From Bailinhaonella thermotolerans (GTDB lineage Bacteria > Actinomycetota > Actinomycetes > Streptosporangiales > Streptosporangiaceae), in NCBI RefSeq assembly GCF_003594875.1, contig NZ_QZEY01000012.1, positions 1-64,000 of the forward strand: a stretch of 64,000 nucleotides of DNA. The letters run 5' to 3'. Position numbers and translations under genes: made by a program. This document shows, one piece after another, positions 1-8,593 of this stretch. The stretch's first letter is position 1. Each line of letters begins with the position of its first letter. The notes below the pieces were generated by a model. It ran no database searches and was not told where the DNA came from. It saw only the letters and a program-made list of their open reading frames with translations.

Positions 1-407
1 CCCCCACTCACCGCACCCGGCCACCCGGACCGGCCCGCAGAGGGCGCCTCCCAATCTTACCGGTTCGTCCCGATCCGTGTCAACCTGACCGGTTCGGACT
101 CGCCAGCATCCCCTTTCGGGGCAACCCCTCAAACTTACCACTCTCTCGCAGCGTTCAAACCCGCCGGATCGAGTGGATCAGTTGGTGGAGTGGAAACAGC
201 ATAACCCACCTCGACGGCATCCCCGACCACGTCGGGGCTTTCGCCCGCCCTCGGCGACGGCTCCGCGGGCGTGAGCCGTACGGCCCGGAGCGGGCGGCCG
301 GGCCCGGCGGGTGGACGGGTCCCGCCGCTGACTAGGACTTTCGGCCGATCACCAACGCCGGCTTTCCGTCCTTCGGCTGACGCGAAGGGAGGGCAAAGCC
401 TGGCCTA
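1..407. other. Non-coding left edge
   Basis: No convincing gene was found here. The stretch holds two copies of ACCGGTTCG (59-67 and 88-96) and a compact GC hairpin at 221-237. A purine-rich AAGGGAGGG lies at 385-393, but it is 14 bases from the ATG at 408, which is long for a ribosome binding site. Confidence 0.5.
221..237. terminator. Short GC hairpin, possible terminator
   Basis: CCCCGAC at 221-227 pairs perfectly with GTCGGGG at 231-237 across a 3-base loop and is followed by CTTTCG. It could end a transcript entering from the left. The T-run is short, so the assignment is tentative. Confidence 0.4.
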
Positions 408-449
408 ATGGAAATAAGATCAGAACCGGGTCATGGACGGGGGGCACCG

Positions 450-1208
450 ATGGGGGCCGCGGGCAGGGCGGGACGACTGGCGGGGAAGCTGGTCGTGCGC
501 TTCATCGTTATCGCGGTGGTGGCGTCGGTGGCCATCTTCGGGCTGCTTTACACGACGACGCCCATTCCCGACGCCCCTCGCGAGCCCGTCAGCCTCTCCT
601 ACGGCGGCGACGGCCACGGGGCGCGGCACCACCCGGTCCCGCTGTCGCGGGTTCCGCGCAAGGTGCGCATGGCGTTCATCGCCGCCGAGAACCGCGGTTT
701 CTACGACGACCCCGGCGTCTCGGTCACCGGGCTGGCGCGCGCGGCCTGGTCCACGCTCGTCCGCGACGACGTCCAGGGCGGCTCCACGATCACCCAGCAG
801 ATGGTGCGCAACTACTACCCGGGCATCGGCCTGGAGCAGACCGTCGGCCGCAAGCTCAAGGAGATCATCATCGCGCTCAAGGTCACCGAGGCCCAGTCCA
901 AGGACTGGATCCTGGAGACCTACCTCAACTCGATCTACTTCGGCCGCGGCGCGTACGGCATCGAGGCCGCCTCCCAGGCGTACTACAAGCGCCACGTCCA
1001 GGACCTGACGACCGCCCAGGCCGCCTTCCTGGCCGCCGTCGTCCAGCGCCCCAACCACTTCGACCGCCCCTACGGCGCGCGGCGCCCCGCCGCCGAGGCC
1101 CGCTGGCGCTACGTCGTGGACGGCATGCGCGAGATCGGCGCCCTCACCCCCGCCGAGGCCGCCGCCCTGCGCTACCCCTCGCCGCCCCGCCCCTCGCGCA
1201 CCCGCTGA
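450..1208 (+). CDS. Monofunctional biosynthetic peptidoglycan glycosyltransferase (GT51)
   Basis: Membrane-anchored GT51 enzyme expected to polymerise lipid II into glycan strands at the outer face of the membrane. A single N-terminal membrane segment (about residues 13-36) precedes the GT51 core. Visible motifs are AAENRGFY (Glu about residue 80, the presumed catalytic base of motif 1), GGSTITQQ, RKLKE and ILETYLNSIYFGRGAYG with the second conserved Glu. The protein ends soon after the GT51 fold, and no SxxK/SxN/KTG transpeptidase domain follows, so it resembles MtgA rather than a class A PBP. An ATG at 408 would add 14 residues. 450 was preferred because GGGGGG lies five bases upstream, whereas the purine tract before 408 is too distant. 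Confidence 0.9.
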   Translation: MGAAGRAGRLAGKLVVRFIVIAVVASVAIFGLLYTTTPIPDAPREPVSLSYGGDGHGARHHPVPLSRVPRKVRMAFIAAENRGFYDDPGVSVTGLARAAWSTLVRDDVQGGSTITQQMVRNYYPGIGLEQTVGRKLKEIIIALKVTEAQSKDWILETYLNSIYFGRGAYGIEAASQAYYKRHVQDLTTAQAAFLAAVVQRPNHFDRPYGARRPAAEARWRYVVDGMREIGALTPAEAAALRYPSPPRPSRTR

Positions 1209-1307
1209 CCCCGCCCGCCGGAGCCGCCCGCCGGCCCGCCCGCCGAGCCCGGAGCCCCGCCTCCGGTACGGCCGGCGAATGCGCGGCGCGGGCGGCCGGC
1301 CCCGGCG

Positions 1308-1712
1308 TCACGCCCGGATCGGGGTGGTCTGCGCGTAGGAGACGAGCCACCGGCCGTCCTCCTTGACCAGCACGAACGTGGACCGGCCGCGCTGTTCCAG
1401 CTCCGCGCCCCGCACCTTCGGGTCGCGCCGGTCCGAGACGTGCTTGACGAAGCCGACCAGGGCCACGTCCGGGCGCGGGAACCGGATGTCCTCCAGCTCG
1501 TTCTCGGTGATCACATCGGCCAGCGGGGACGCCAGGGCCTGCCTCATCGCCTCGGCGATCTCGGCCCTGCCCCGCACGACCCGGCCGCCGAAGTTCACGA
1601 TCACCGCGTCCTCGGTCAGCAGGCCGGTGAACCCGTCCACGTCGCTCTGCAGCCGGGCCGCGTCCCGCACGAGCCGCTCGATCGCCGCGATGTCCTGCTC
1701 ACGCGTGCTCAT
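1308..1712 (-). CDS. SgcJ/EcaC-type NTF2-like protein
   Basis: Small alpha+beta protein of about 134 residues with the look of the SnoaL/DUF4440 (SgcJ/EcaC) branch of the NTF2-like fold: N-terminal helices (EQDIAAIERLVRDA), then VDGFTGLLTEDAVIVNFGG, an RGRAEIAEAM helix and a C-terminal sheet ending TFVLVKEDGRWLVSYAQTT. Family members range from oxidoreductase-like enzymes to stress-associated proteins of unknown activity; the substrate cannot be read from sequence. GAGGAGG abuts an ATG at 1721 with no spacer but sits nine bases before the ATG at 1712, so 1712 is the likely start. Two palindromic operator-like sites lie just upstream. Confidence 0.85.
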   Translation of the reverse strand: MSTREQDIAAIERLVRDAARLQSDVDGFTGLLTEDAVIVNFGGRVVRGRAEIAEAMRQALASPLADVITENELEDIRFPRPDVALVGFVKHVSDRRDPKVRGAELEQRGRSTFVLVKEDGRWLVSYAQTTPIRA

Positions 1713-1731
1713 GTCCCTCATCCTCCTCGAA

Positions 1732-1783
1732 TCGGAGCGATTCGCTCCGATAAGGTGAAGTTACACCGGAGCGAATCACTCCG
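1732..1783. promoter_or_regulatory. Two operator-like palindromes upstream of the SgcJ-type gene
   Basis: TCGGAGCGA-T-TCGCTCCGA (1732-1750) is a perfect 19-bp inverted repeat. A second, slightly imperfect copy, CGGAGCGAATCACTCCG, lies at 1767-1783. The half-site CGGAGCGA and the size suit a TetR-family dimer. No regulator gene is adjacent, and the operators near the three TetR genes of this window differ in sequence. Confidence 0.65.
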
Positions 1784-1820
1784 CAAGTGGGCGGCGCCGC
1801 TCGGAACCCTGCGGCCCGGC

Positions 1821-1885
1821 GACTTCTCATGAGACTTTCATCAACGCTCAAGAGGGCTCTGACCTGCGGCGCCGATGCTGGGTGC
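1821..1885 (+). promoter_or_regulatory. Promoter of the GT39 gene, near-copy of the one at 6067
   Basis: CTTCTCAT, then TTTCAT 11 bases on, GCTCAAGAG and GGCGCCGATGCTGGG lead to an ATG six bases past GATGCT, a leaderless arrangement. The 68 bases ending at the ATG align without gaps to 6067-6134, with most positions identical. The 11-base spacing of TCTCAT/TTTCAT resembles the direct repeats bound by OmpR-type regulators, and one is encoded two genes downstream of neither promoter but between them. Confidence 0.6.
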
Positions 1886-3955
1886 ATGATAGCGATCGAC
1901 GACACCCCGGTCCGGCCGCGTGAGCCGGCGTGGTCACGGTGGGCCCTCTTGGCCGCATGCGCGGCGGCGGGCCTGCTCTACCTCTGGGCGCTGGACTCGA
2001 TCGGGTACGGCAACTCCTACTACGCGGCGGCGGCCCGCTCCATGAGCCAGGACTGGAGCGCCTTCTTCTTCGGCTCGTTCGACCCCCTCGGGGTGTCCAC
2101 CGTGGACAAGCCGCCCGCCGCGCTGTGGGTGCAGGCCCTGTCCGCGCGGGTCTTCGGGTTCTCCGGGGCCGCGGTGATCGTGCCGCAGGCCGTGCTGGGC
2201 GTGCTGGCGATAGCCGTACTGCACCGCGCGGTGCTGCGCTGGCACGGGCCGGCGGCCGCGTCGATCGCGGCGTGGGTGATGGCGCTGACGCCGATCACGG
2301 TGGCGATCAATCGGGACAACAACCCCGACACGCTCATGGTGCTGCTGCTCGTCTGCGCCGCCTACTGCGTCACCCGCGCGGTCGCCGCCGGGTCGGGGTG
2401 GTGGCTGACCACCGGGGCCGCGCTGGTCGGGGCCGGCTTCACCGCGAAGATGCTCCAGGCCTGGGTGGTCGCGCCCGCGCTGTTCGCCGCCTACCTCTTC
2501 GCGGCCGACGTACGGCTCGCGCGCGGGCTGCGGCATCTGGCGGGCGCGGCGGCCGTGCTCCTCGCGACCTCGTTCGCGTGGGTGGCCGCCGTGGACCTGC
2601 TGCCGGGGCGCAAGCCGTACATCGGGGGGAGCCGGGACGGGAGCGCCTGGGACCTGGTGATCGGGTACAACGGGCTGGGCCGCATCCTCGGGAACCGGGA
2701 CGGGGCGGGCACGGGCGCGGGGAACGCCGGGCCCAGCTTCGGCGGGGAGCCGGGGCTGACGCGGCTGTTCAACGACCAGCTCGCCGGGCAGATCAGTTGG
2801 CTGCTGCCGCTCTGCGCGGCGGCGCTCGCCGCGGCGTTCGTCGTGCGGGCGCGGGCGCGGCGGGGCGGCTGGGTGCTGTGGGGCGGGTGGCTGGTCCTGT
2901 GCTGGGCCGTCTTCAGCTTCGCGGAAGGGATCTTCCATCCGTACTACACGACGCAGCTCGCCCCGGCCGTCGCCGCCCTCGCGGGCGCTGGAGCGGTGGA
3001 GATGTGGCGGCTCTACCGGCGGCCCGGGCGTCTCGCCTGGGCGCTGCTGCCCGCCGCCGTCGCCGGGACCGTCGTGTGGGCCGGCCAGGTCGTCGCGCGG
3101 ACGCCCGACTGGCGGCCCTGGCTGCGGCCCGCGATCCTCACCGCGGGCGCGCTCGCGGTGCTGCTGCTCGTCGGGGCGCGGCTGCTCGCCCATCCGCGGG
3201 CGTTCCGCGCGGCGGTCGCGGGCGGGGTCGTCGCGGGTCTCGCGGTGATCGCGGCGCCGGCCGTCTGGGCGGCGAGCGTCCCGGCGGGCGACGGCGGCGG
3301 CATGGGCGGGGTCAACCCCACGGCCGGGCCCTCGGGCTTCGGCGGCCCCGGGGGCGGGCGCGGCGGTCCAGGCCGCCCGCCCGGCGGGTTCCCGGGTGGC
3401 CGGGGCGGCGGCGGAGGCTTCCCCGCCGCTCCGCCCGGCACGCCCCCGGGCGGCGGCACCCCGGACGGCGCTGTCCCGGACGGCGCTGTCCCGGACGGCG
3501 GCTCTCCCGGCGGTCGTACGGCCGGCGGCGGGGCGGGCGGGCCCGGAGGGTCGCGGGGACGCGGCGGGGGGATGGCCGGGTTCGGGGTGGCCTCGGGCGG
3601 GCTCACCTCCGCGCAGAAGGCCGTGATCGAGCACGCGCGGAAGAACCGCGGCGGCGCCGAGATCCTGCTCGCGACCGCGTCGGCGACGGGCGCGGCGCCG
3701 TACATCATCGCGACCGGGGAGGACGTGGTGGCGCTGGGCGGGTTCAACGGGACCGACCAGGCGATCACCGTGGACGAGCTGGCGCGGCTGGTGGCGGACG
3801 GGCGGCTGCGGTTCGTGGAGCTGAGCGGGTTCCGCGGGGCCGGGGGCGACCGGGACACCCGCCTGACCTGGGTCTCCACGCGCTGCTCGGCGGTGAAGGA
3901 CGTGGCCGGGCTCTACGATTGCGCCCCCTCCCGCGCGGATAGGACGACCTCGTGA
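1886..3955 (+). CDS. GT39 (ArnT/YkcB-like) membrane glycosyltransferase
   Basis: Polytopic GT-C transferase of about 689 residues, expected to move a sugar from a polyprenyl-phosphate donor to an acceptor outside the membrane. After the first membrane segment comes the family signature [30 protein letters not shown] (DKPP at residues 74-77), followed by about ten more hydrophobic segments. Residues of about 471-568 form a Gly/Pro-rich low-complexity linker, then a soluble C-terminal domain ([14 protein letters not shown]..). The ATG at 1886 was chosen because a leaderless promoter ends six bases before it; an upstream ATG at 1787 would translate that promoter. The 3' end overlaps the response-regulator start by four bases. 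The donor is probably made by the GT2 enzyme at 6132. Confidence 0.9.
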   Translation: MIAIDDTPVRPREPAWSRWALLAACAAAGLLYLWALDSIGYGNSYYAAAARSMSQDWSAFFFGSFDPLGVSTVDKPPAALWVQALSARVFGFSGAAVIVPQAVLGVLAIAVLHRAVLRWHGPAAASIAAWVMALTPITVAINRDNNPDTLMVLLLVCAAYCVTRAVAAGSGWWLTTGAALVGAGFTAKMLQAWVVAPALFAAYLFAADVRLARGLRHLAGAAAVLLATSFAWVAAVDLLPGRKPYIGGSRDGSAWDLVIGYNGLGRILGNRDGAGTGAGNAGPSFGGEPGLTRLFNDQLAGQISWLLPLCAAALAAAFVVRARARRGGWVLWGGWLVLCWAVFSFAEGIFHPYYTTQLAPAVAALAGAGAVEMWRLYRRPGRLAWALLPAAVAGTVVWAGQVVARTPDWRPWLRPAILTAGALAVLLLVGARLLAHPRAFRAAVAGGVVAGLAVIAAPAVWAASVPAGDGGGMGGVNPTAGPSGFGGPGGGRGGPGRPPGGFPGGRGGGGGFPAAPPGTPPGGGTPDGAVPDGAVPDGGSPGGRTAGGGAGGPGGSRGRGGGMAGFGVASGGLTSAQKAVIEHARKNRGGAEILLATASATGAAPYIIATGEDVVALGGFNGTDQAITVDELARLVADGRLRFVELSGFRGAGGDRDTRLTWVSTRCSAVKDVAGLYDCAPSRADRTTS

Positions 3956-4674
3956 GCGGGGGACGCCTCAGGGAATCCGGCGGCGCGTCGATCCTGGTCG
4001 TGGACGACGAGCCCGCCGTACGGCAGGCGCTGGAGAGCAGCCTGCAGTTCGAGGGGTACCGGGTGACCGGGGCGCCGGACGGGCTCGCCGCGCTCGGCGA
4101 GCTGGAGCGTGAGGGCTTCGACCTCGTGGTGCTCGACGTGATGATGCCGCGCCTGGACGGGGTCACGGCCTGCCGGCGGCTGCGGGCGCGGGGGGAGACG
4201 GTGCCGATCCTGATGCTGACCGCGCGCGACACGGTGGGCGACCGGGTGACCGGGCTCGACGCGGGCGCGGACGACTACCTGGTCAAGCCGTTCGAGCTGG
4301 ACGAGCTGCTGGCGCGGGTGCGCGCGCTGCTGCGGCGGAGCGCGCTGTCGGCGCGGGCGGCCGAGGGCGCGCTGCGGTTCGAGGACCTGTGCATGGACCC
4401 GGCGACGCGCGAGGTGACCCGGGGCGGGCGGCCGCTGGAGCTGACCCGGACGGAGTACCTGCTGCTGGAGCTGTTCCTCGCCCACCCCCGCCAGGTGCTG
4501 ACGCGCGAGCGGATCCTCCAGGAGGTGTGGGGCTTCGACTTCGAGCCGTCGTCCAACTCGCTCGACGTGTACGTGATGTACCTGCGGCGCAAGACCGAGG
4601 CCGGGGGCGAGCCCCGGCTGATCCACACGGTCCGGGGCGTCGGGTACGTCCTGCGGGGCGCGGGGCGGCCGTGA
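3952..4674 (+). CDS. OmpR-family response regulator
   Basis: A 240-residue two-domain regulator. The receiver domain (about 13-125) shows the acidic pair DDE, phospho-acceptor Asp62 in [13 protein letters not shown], the LTARD switch threonine and the LVKPF lysine. A winged-helix effector domain fills about 140-238 ([16 protein letters not shown], then the recognition helix region and the GVGYVLR wing). The GTG start lies within the GTGA overlap with the GT39 stop, and its own stop overlaps the kinase start the same way, so all three are translationally coupled. The likely targets are the two matching promoters flanking the operon. Confidence 0.93.
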   Translation: MSGGRLRESGGASILVVDDEPAVRQALESSLQFEGYRVTGAPDGLAALGELEREGFDLVVLDVMMPRLDGVTACRRLRARGETVPILMLTARDTVGDRVTGLDAGADDYLVKPFELDELLARVRALLRRSALSARAAEGALRFEDLCMDPATREVTRGGRPLELTRTEYLLLELFLAHPRQVLTRERILQEVWGFDFEPSSNSLDVYVMYLRRKTEAGGEPRLIHTVRGVGYVLRGAGRP

Positions 4675-6026
4675 GGCGGGCGCCGCTGCGGGCGCGGCTG
4701 ACGCTGCTGACCGCGCTGGCGGTGGCGGCGGCGATCGCCGTGTCGGCGGCGGCCTGCTGGTTCCTCGTGCGCGGCCAGCTCAACCACCAGCTCGACGAGT
4801 CCCTCACCGGCCGCCGGGCCGGGCCGCCGCCCCCGCACCTGTGCGAGGAGCCGCCGCCGGACGCGCGGCTGCGGCCGTTCCTGTTCGTCCAGCAGGTGGT
4901 GTGGGCCGACGGCCGTACCTGCACGGCGCCGGGAGAGCGCGCCGTGAGGGTGACGCCGGCCGACCTGGCGGTGGCGGCGGGGCGGAGCCGGGAGACGCTG
5001 CGCGACGGGGTCGCCGCCGACGGCACGGAGATGCGGGTCTTCACGCGGCCGGCCGGGCCCGGGGTCGCGCTGCTCACCGCCCGGTCCCGGACCGAGCTGG
5101 AGGACTCGCTGCGGGGGCTGGCGCTGCTGCTCGCCGGGGTCGCGGCGGTCGGCGTGCTCGGCGCGGCGACGGCGGGCCTGCTGATCGCGCGGGCCGCGCT
5201 CGCCCCCGTGGACCGGCTCACCGGCGCGGTGGAGCACATCGCCCGCACCGAGGACCTGGACACGCGCATCCCCGCCGAGGGCGACGACGAGATCGCCCGC
5301 CTGGGACGCGCCTTCAACACCATGACCGCGGCGCTCGCCGCCTCCCGGGAGCGCCAGCAGCGCCTGATCGCCGACGCCGGGCACGAGCTGCGCACGCCGC
5401 TGACCAGCCTGCGCGCCAACGTGGACCTCCTCCTCCGCAGCGACGAGACCGGGCGCCCGCTGCCCGACCGCGACCGCCGCCGGCTGCTCGACGACGTGCG
5501 CGCCCAGCTCAGGGAGCTGTCCAGCCTGGTCGTGGACCTGCTGGAGCTGTCCCGCCCCGCGCGCGGGCCCGACCCGGCCGTGCCGTACGAGGTGATCCGC
5601 CTGGACGAGGTCGCCGAGCGGGCCGTACGGCGGGTGCGCCCGCGCCGCCAGGACGTCCGCCTCGACGTGGAGCTCGAGCCGTACCGGGTGCGCGGCGACG
5701 CGGCGGCGCTGGAGCGGGCCGTGGTCAACCTGCTCGACAACGCGATCAAGTTCAGCCCGCCGGGCGGGACCGTCGCCGTACGGCTGCGCGGCGGCGAGCT
5801 GACGGTGCGCGACCGGGGCGGCGGCATCGCCGATGAGGACCTGCCGTACGTCTTCGACCGCTTCTGGCGCTCCCCCGCCGCCCGCGGCCTGCCCGGCTCC
5901 GGCCTCGGCCTGGCGATCGTGGCGCGGGCCGTACGGGAGTCCGGCGGCGAGGTGACCCTCGAACCCGCTCCCGGGGGCGGCACGACCGCCCGCCTCACCC
6001 TCCCCGGGGCCCCGCCCGGCGAGTGA
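4671..6026 (+). CDS. Sensor histidine kinase of the adjacent regulator
   Basis: HAMP-type membrane kinase of about 451 residues. A first membrane helix (about 13-36), a roughly 100-residue extracytoplasmic sensor and a second helix (about 145-172) precede the HAMP linker. The H-box [17 protein letters not shown] puts the phospho-accepting His at residue 238. The ATPase domain shows the N-box [14 protein letters not shown], the G1 box VRDRGGGI, the F-box FDRFWRS and the G2 box GSGLGLAIV. The GTG at 4671 overlaps the regulator stop (GTGA). The short sensor has no recognisable ligand domain; context with envelope sugar transferases suggests a cell-surface signal, which is inference. Confidence 0.93.
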   Translation: MRRAPLRARLTLLTALAVAAAIAVSAAACWFLVRGQLNHQLDESLTGRRAGPPPPHLCEEPPPDARLRPFLFVQQVVWADGRTCTAPGERAVRVTPADLAVAAGRSRETLRDGVAADGTEMRVFTRPAGPGVALLTARSRTELEDSLRGLALLLAGVAAVGVLGAATAGLLIARAALAPVDRLTGAVEHIARTEDLDTRIPAEGDDEIARLGRAFNTMTAALAASRERQQRLIADAGHELRTPLTSLRANVDLLLRSDETGRPLPDRDRRRLLDDVRAQLRELSSLVVDLLELSRPARGPDPAVPYEVIRLDEVAERAVRRVRPRRQDVRLDVELEPYRVRGDAAALERAVVNLLDNAIKFSPPGGTVAVRLRGGELTVRDRGGGIADEDLPYVFDRFWRSPAARGLPGSGLGLAIVARAVRESGGEVTLEPAPGGGTTARLTLPGAPPGE

Positions 6027-6066
6027 CCGCTCCCCATCCCCCGCGGCGGCGCCCGGCGGCTCGCGT

Positions 6067-6131
6067 GGCTTCTCATCCAGGATTAACGCGTGCTTCAGAG
6101 GGGTCCCAGACGGGGCGCCGAGCTTGGGAGC
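6067..6131 (+). promoter_or_regulatory. Promoter of the GT2-GtrA gene, matching the one at 1821
   Basis: CTTCTCAT, GCTTCAGAGGGGTC and GGCGCCGAGCTTGGGAGC stand at the same distances from the ATG as in the GT39 promoter. GAGCTT ends six bases before the start codon, suggesting a leaderless message. The 11-base repeat is less clear here than at 1821. Confidence 0.6.
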
Positions 6132-7319
6132 ATGAGTCAACACGCACCCTCACGCGGCCGCCTCGTCGAGGTGGTCGTGCCGGTATACAACGAGGCGCGC
6201 GTCCTCGTCTCCAGCGTCACGCGGCTGCACGACTACCTGAGCGGCACGTTCCCGTACTCCTTCCGCGTGACCATCGCCGACAACGCCAGCACCGACGGCA
6301 CGTGGGAGCTGGCGCGCGGCCTGGCGGAGCGGCTGCCGCACGTGCGGGCCGTACGGCTGGAGCGGAAGGGGCGGGGCCGGGCGCTGCGTCACGTGTGGCG
6401 CGACAGCGACGCGGACGTGGTCGCCTACATGGACGTGGACCTGTCCACGGGGCTGGAGGCGTTCCTGCCGCTGGTCGCGCCGCTGCTGTCGGGCCACAGC
6501 GACGTCGCGATCGGGACGCGGCTGTCGCGGGGCGCGTCGGTGGTGCGCGGGCCGAAGCGGGAGCTGATCTCGCGCGCCTACAACCTGCTGCTGCGGCTCG
6601 CCCTCGGGGCGGGCTTCTCCGACGCGCAGTGCGGGTTCAAGGCCGTGCGCGCCGAGGTGGCGCAGGCGCTGCTGCCCGCGGTGCGGGACGAGGAGTGGTT
6701 CTTCGACACCGAGCTGCTGCTGCTCGCCGAACACCACGGGCTGCGCATCCACGAGGTGCCGGTGGACTGGGTGGACGACCCCGACAGCCGGGTGGACATC
6801 CTGCGCACCGCCCTGGCGGATCTGCGCGGCGTCGCCCGGGTCGGCCGCACGCTGCTGCGCGACCCCGCGGTGCCGAGGTTCGCGCTCGTCGGGGCGCTCA
6901 GCACGGTCGCGCACCTCGGGCTGTTCCTGCTGCTGGGTCTGGTCCTGCCCGCGGTCGCGGCGAACGCGCTGGCGCTGCTGGTCACCGCGGTCGGCAACAC
7001 CGCCGCGAACCGGCGGTTCACGTTCGGGGTGCGCGGGGCGGCCGGCGCCGTACGGCACCAGCTCGAAGGCGGGGTGGCGTTCCTGATCGGGCTGGGGGTG
7101 AGCAGCGGGAGCCTGGCCCTGCTGCACGCGGTCGCGCCGGGGCCCGGGCGGGCGGTGGAGCTCGCCGTGGTGGTCGCCGCGAACGCGCTGGCCACGCTGG
7201 TGCGGTTCCTGCTCCTGCGCGGGTGGGTGTTCCACGCGGGGCGGCCGGCGCGAGCCGTACGGCCGGAGGCGGGGCGCGCGGACGGGCCTGTTCGGGTGCT
7301 GAATACCGACATACGCTGA
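6132..7319 (+). CDS. GT2 polyprenyl-phosphate glycosyltransferase fused to GtrA domain
   Basis: About 395 residues. The N-terminal GT-A domain resembles DPM1/YkcC: VVVPVYNEARVL, the nucleotide-binding ADNASTDGTWELA, the metal-binding DVDLSTGLEAFLP (D-x-D) and AQCGFKAVRAEV. The C-terminal part (from about residue 250) is a GtrA-like bundle of four membrane helices (FALVGALSTVAHLGLFLLLG, NRRFTFGVRG). Such fusions charge polyprenyl phosphate with a hexose and help present it outside, where a GT39 enzyme can use it. The gene has its own promoter, nearly identical to that of the GT39 gene at 1886. The ATG at 6132 is fixed by that promoter alignment; an in-frame ATG at 6090 would run through it. 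Confidence 0.9.
   Translation: MSQHAPSRGRLVEVVVPVYNEARVLVSSVTRLHDYLSGTFPYSFRVTIADNASTDGTWELARGLAERLPHVRAVRLERKGRGRALRHVWRDSDADVVAYMDVDLSTGLEAFLPLVAPLLSGHSDVAIGTRLSRGASVVRGPKRELISRAYNLLLRLALGAGFSDAQCGFKAVRAEVAQALLPAVRDEEWFFDTELLLLAEHHGLRIHEVPVDWVDDPDSRVDILRTALADLRGVARVGRTLLRDPAVPRFALVGALSTVAHLGLFLLLGLVLPAVAANALALLVTAVGNTAANRRFTFGVRGAAGAVRHQLEGGVAFLIGLGVSSGSLALLHAVAPGPGRAVELAVVVAANALATLVRFLLLRGWVFHAGRPARAVRPEAGRADGPVRVLNTDIR
7312..7317 (+). promoter_or_regulatory. -10 element TACGCT, leaderless start at 7324
   Basis: TACGCT ends six bases before the ATG at 7324 and overlaps the 3' end of the GT2 gene. The spacing fits transcription starting at or next to the start codon. Confidence 0.45.
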
Positions 7320-7323
7320 AATC

Positions 7324-7773
7324 ATGCTCGGCTCTCCGGGGCGGACCGGGAGAGGCGTACCGGCCGCCGTCACGCTCGCCGGCCTGCTGCTGGCGGCGAG
7401 CGCGGGACTGCCCTGGGTGCGGCTGCTGGGCACGCCGATCGCCGCCTACGAGCACGCCGAAGGGCGGGTCGTCCTGGCGTGCGGGCTGGTCGCCGCGGCG
7501 CTGGGGGCGGTCGCCGTGGCCGGGAGCCCCCGGCTGGCGGCGCTCGCCGCGGCGCCGGGGCTCGTGGCCGCCGGGGCGATCGTGTACGTCATGCTGACCC
7601 TGGCGAGCTTCCAGGAGCGGATCGACCGGGCGACGGAGGGCGCGCCCGAGGTCGGCGAGCTGGCCGAGGAGCTGGGGCCGCGGCTCACCGTGTGGGCGTT
7701 CCTCGCCCTCGCCGCCGCCGTCGCCGTGACCGCCCTCGCGCTCTCGGCCGCCGCGCGCCGCGCCCGGGCCTGA
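7324..7773 (+). CDS. Four-helix membrane protein, unknown function
   Basis: 149-residue protein with four hydrophobic segments: residues of about 14-30, 42-62, 68-92 and 118-142. The first is followed by GLPWVRLLG, and a short polar loop (FQERIDRATEGAPEVGELAEELG) separates helices three and four. Its plan, including the LPW after helix one and a charged loop before the last helix, matches the next gene at 7876, so the two are probably diverged tandem copies. No catalytic motif is visible. It has its own leaderless -10 and may be expressed separately from the upstream transferase. Confidence 0.75.
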   Translation: MLGSPGRTGRGVPAAVTLAGLLLAASAGLPWVRLLGTPIAAYEHAEGRVVLACGLVAAALGAVAVAGSPRLAALAAAPGLVAAGAIVYVMLTLASFQERIDRATEGAPEVGELAEELGPRLTVWAFLALAAAVAVTALALSAAARRARA

Positions 7774-7863
7774 TCCGGCGGCGCCGCCCCGGCCGGGCCT
7801 GACGTACCGGTACGGCGGCCGCCGCCTGCCGCGACACGCTGTCGCCGGGCGGGGGCGAGGGCC

Positions 7864-7869
7864 TAACGT
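7864..7869 (+). promoter_or_regulatory. -10 element TAACGT, leaderless start at 7876
   Basis: TAACGT ends six bases before the GTG at 7876; no ribosome binding site lies between them, consistent with a leaderless message. Confidence 0.4.
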
Positions 7870-7875
7870 GGTCGT

Positions 7876-8508
7876 GTGACGTACCCAGTGACCGGGCGCG
7901 GCGGGCGCGGGCTCGCCGTCGCCTTCACCGTGGCGGGTCTGGTTCTCGCGGTCTCACCGCTGCTCCCCTGGTACGTGATCTTCAACCGCAGACAGGTGGG
8001 CATCGACACCTGGGACGGCAAGACGGTGCTGGCCGTCGGCCTCGTCTCGATCGCGATCGGGCTGATCGCGGCGGCCGGGGTGCCCCGGGTGCTGGCGTTC
8101 GCGGCGGTGCCCGGCGTGTTCGCGCTGTTCGTCGTCTGGTTCGGGGCGCGCGACGTGATGAACGCCGAGAGCCGGCTCGGGCAGCTCGGCCAGCTCGGCG
8201 ACCTGCCCCTGGTGGGGGACCTGTTCGAGATCTCCCTCGACTACGGCGCCTACGTCGCGGGGGCCGCGGCCGTCGCCGTCGCCGTCCTCGGCGCCGTGGG
8301 CTGGATCACCCAGCGCCCCCAGCCCGCGGCCCCGTACGGCCCGGGCGCCTACCCTCCCCCGGGCCCGCCGTACCAGCCGGGCGCGCCGTACCAGCCTGGC
8401 CCGCACCAGAGCGGCCCCCACGGCGCCCACGGCCCGGGCGCCCATGGCGCCCACGGCACCTGGCCAGGCGAAGGCTCCGCCCGGCGCGACACCGAACCCT
8501 GGCCCTGA
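7876..8508 (+). CDS. Membrane protein with Pro/Gly/His-rich tail
   Basis: 210 residues. Four membrane segments (about 12-30 ending SPLLPWYV, 50-66, 70-88 and 118-140) repeat the layout of the 149-residue protein just upstream. A tail of about 55 residues rich in Pro, Gly, Tyr, His and Ala (YGPGAYPPPGPPYQPG, then HGAHGPGAHG) follows, predicted disordered and cytoplasmic or extracytoplasmic depending on topology. No enzymatic motif was recognised. The GTG start is supported by the leaderless -10 immediately upstream. Confidence 0.8.
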   Translation: MTYPVTGRGGRGLAVAFTVAGLVLAVSPLLPWYVIFNRRQVGIDTWDGKTVLAVGLVSIAIGLIAAAGVPRVLAFAAVPGVFALFVVWFGARDVMNAESRLGQLGQLGDLPLVGDLFEISLDYGAYVAGAAAVAVAVLGAVGWITQRPQPAAPYGPGAYPPPGPPYQPGAPYQPGPHQSGPHGAHGPGAHGAHGTWPGEGSARRDTEPWP

Positions 8509-8593
8509 TCCCGGCCCCGGACGCCGCGCCGCGGCGAATCCGGGGAACGAATCCCGGGAAAAGGGAGGAGCTCTCCGCCAGGGGAGGACGGGA

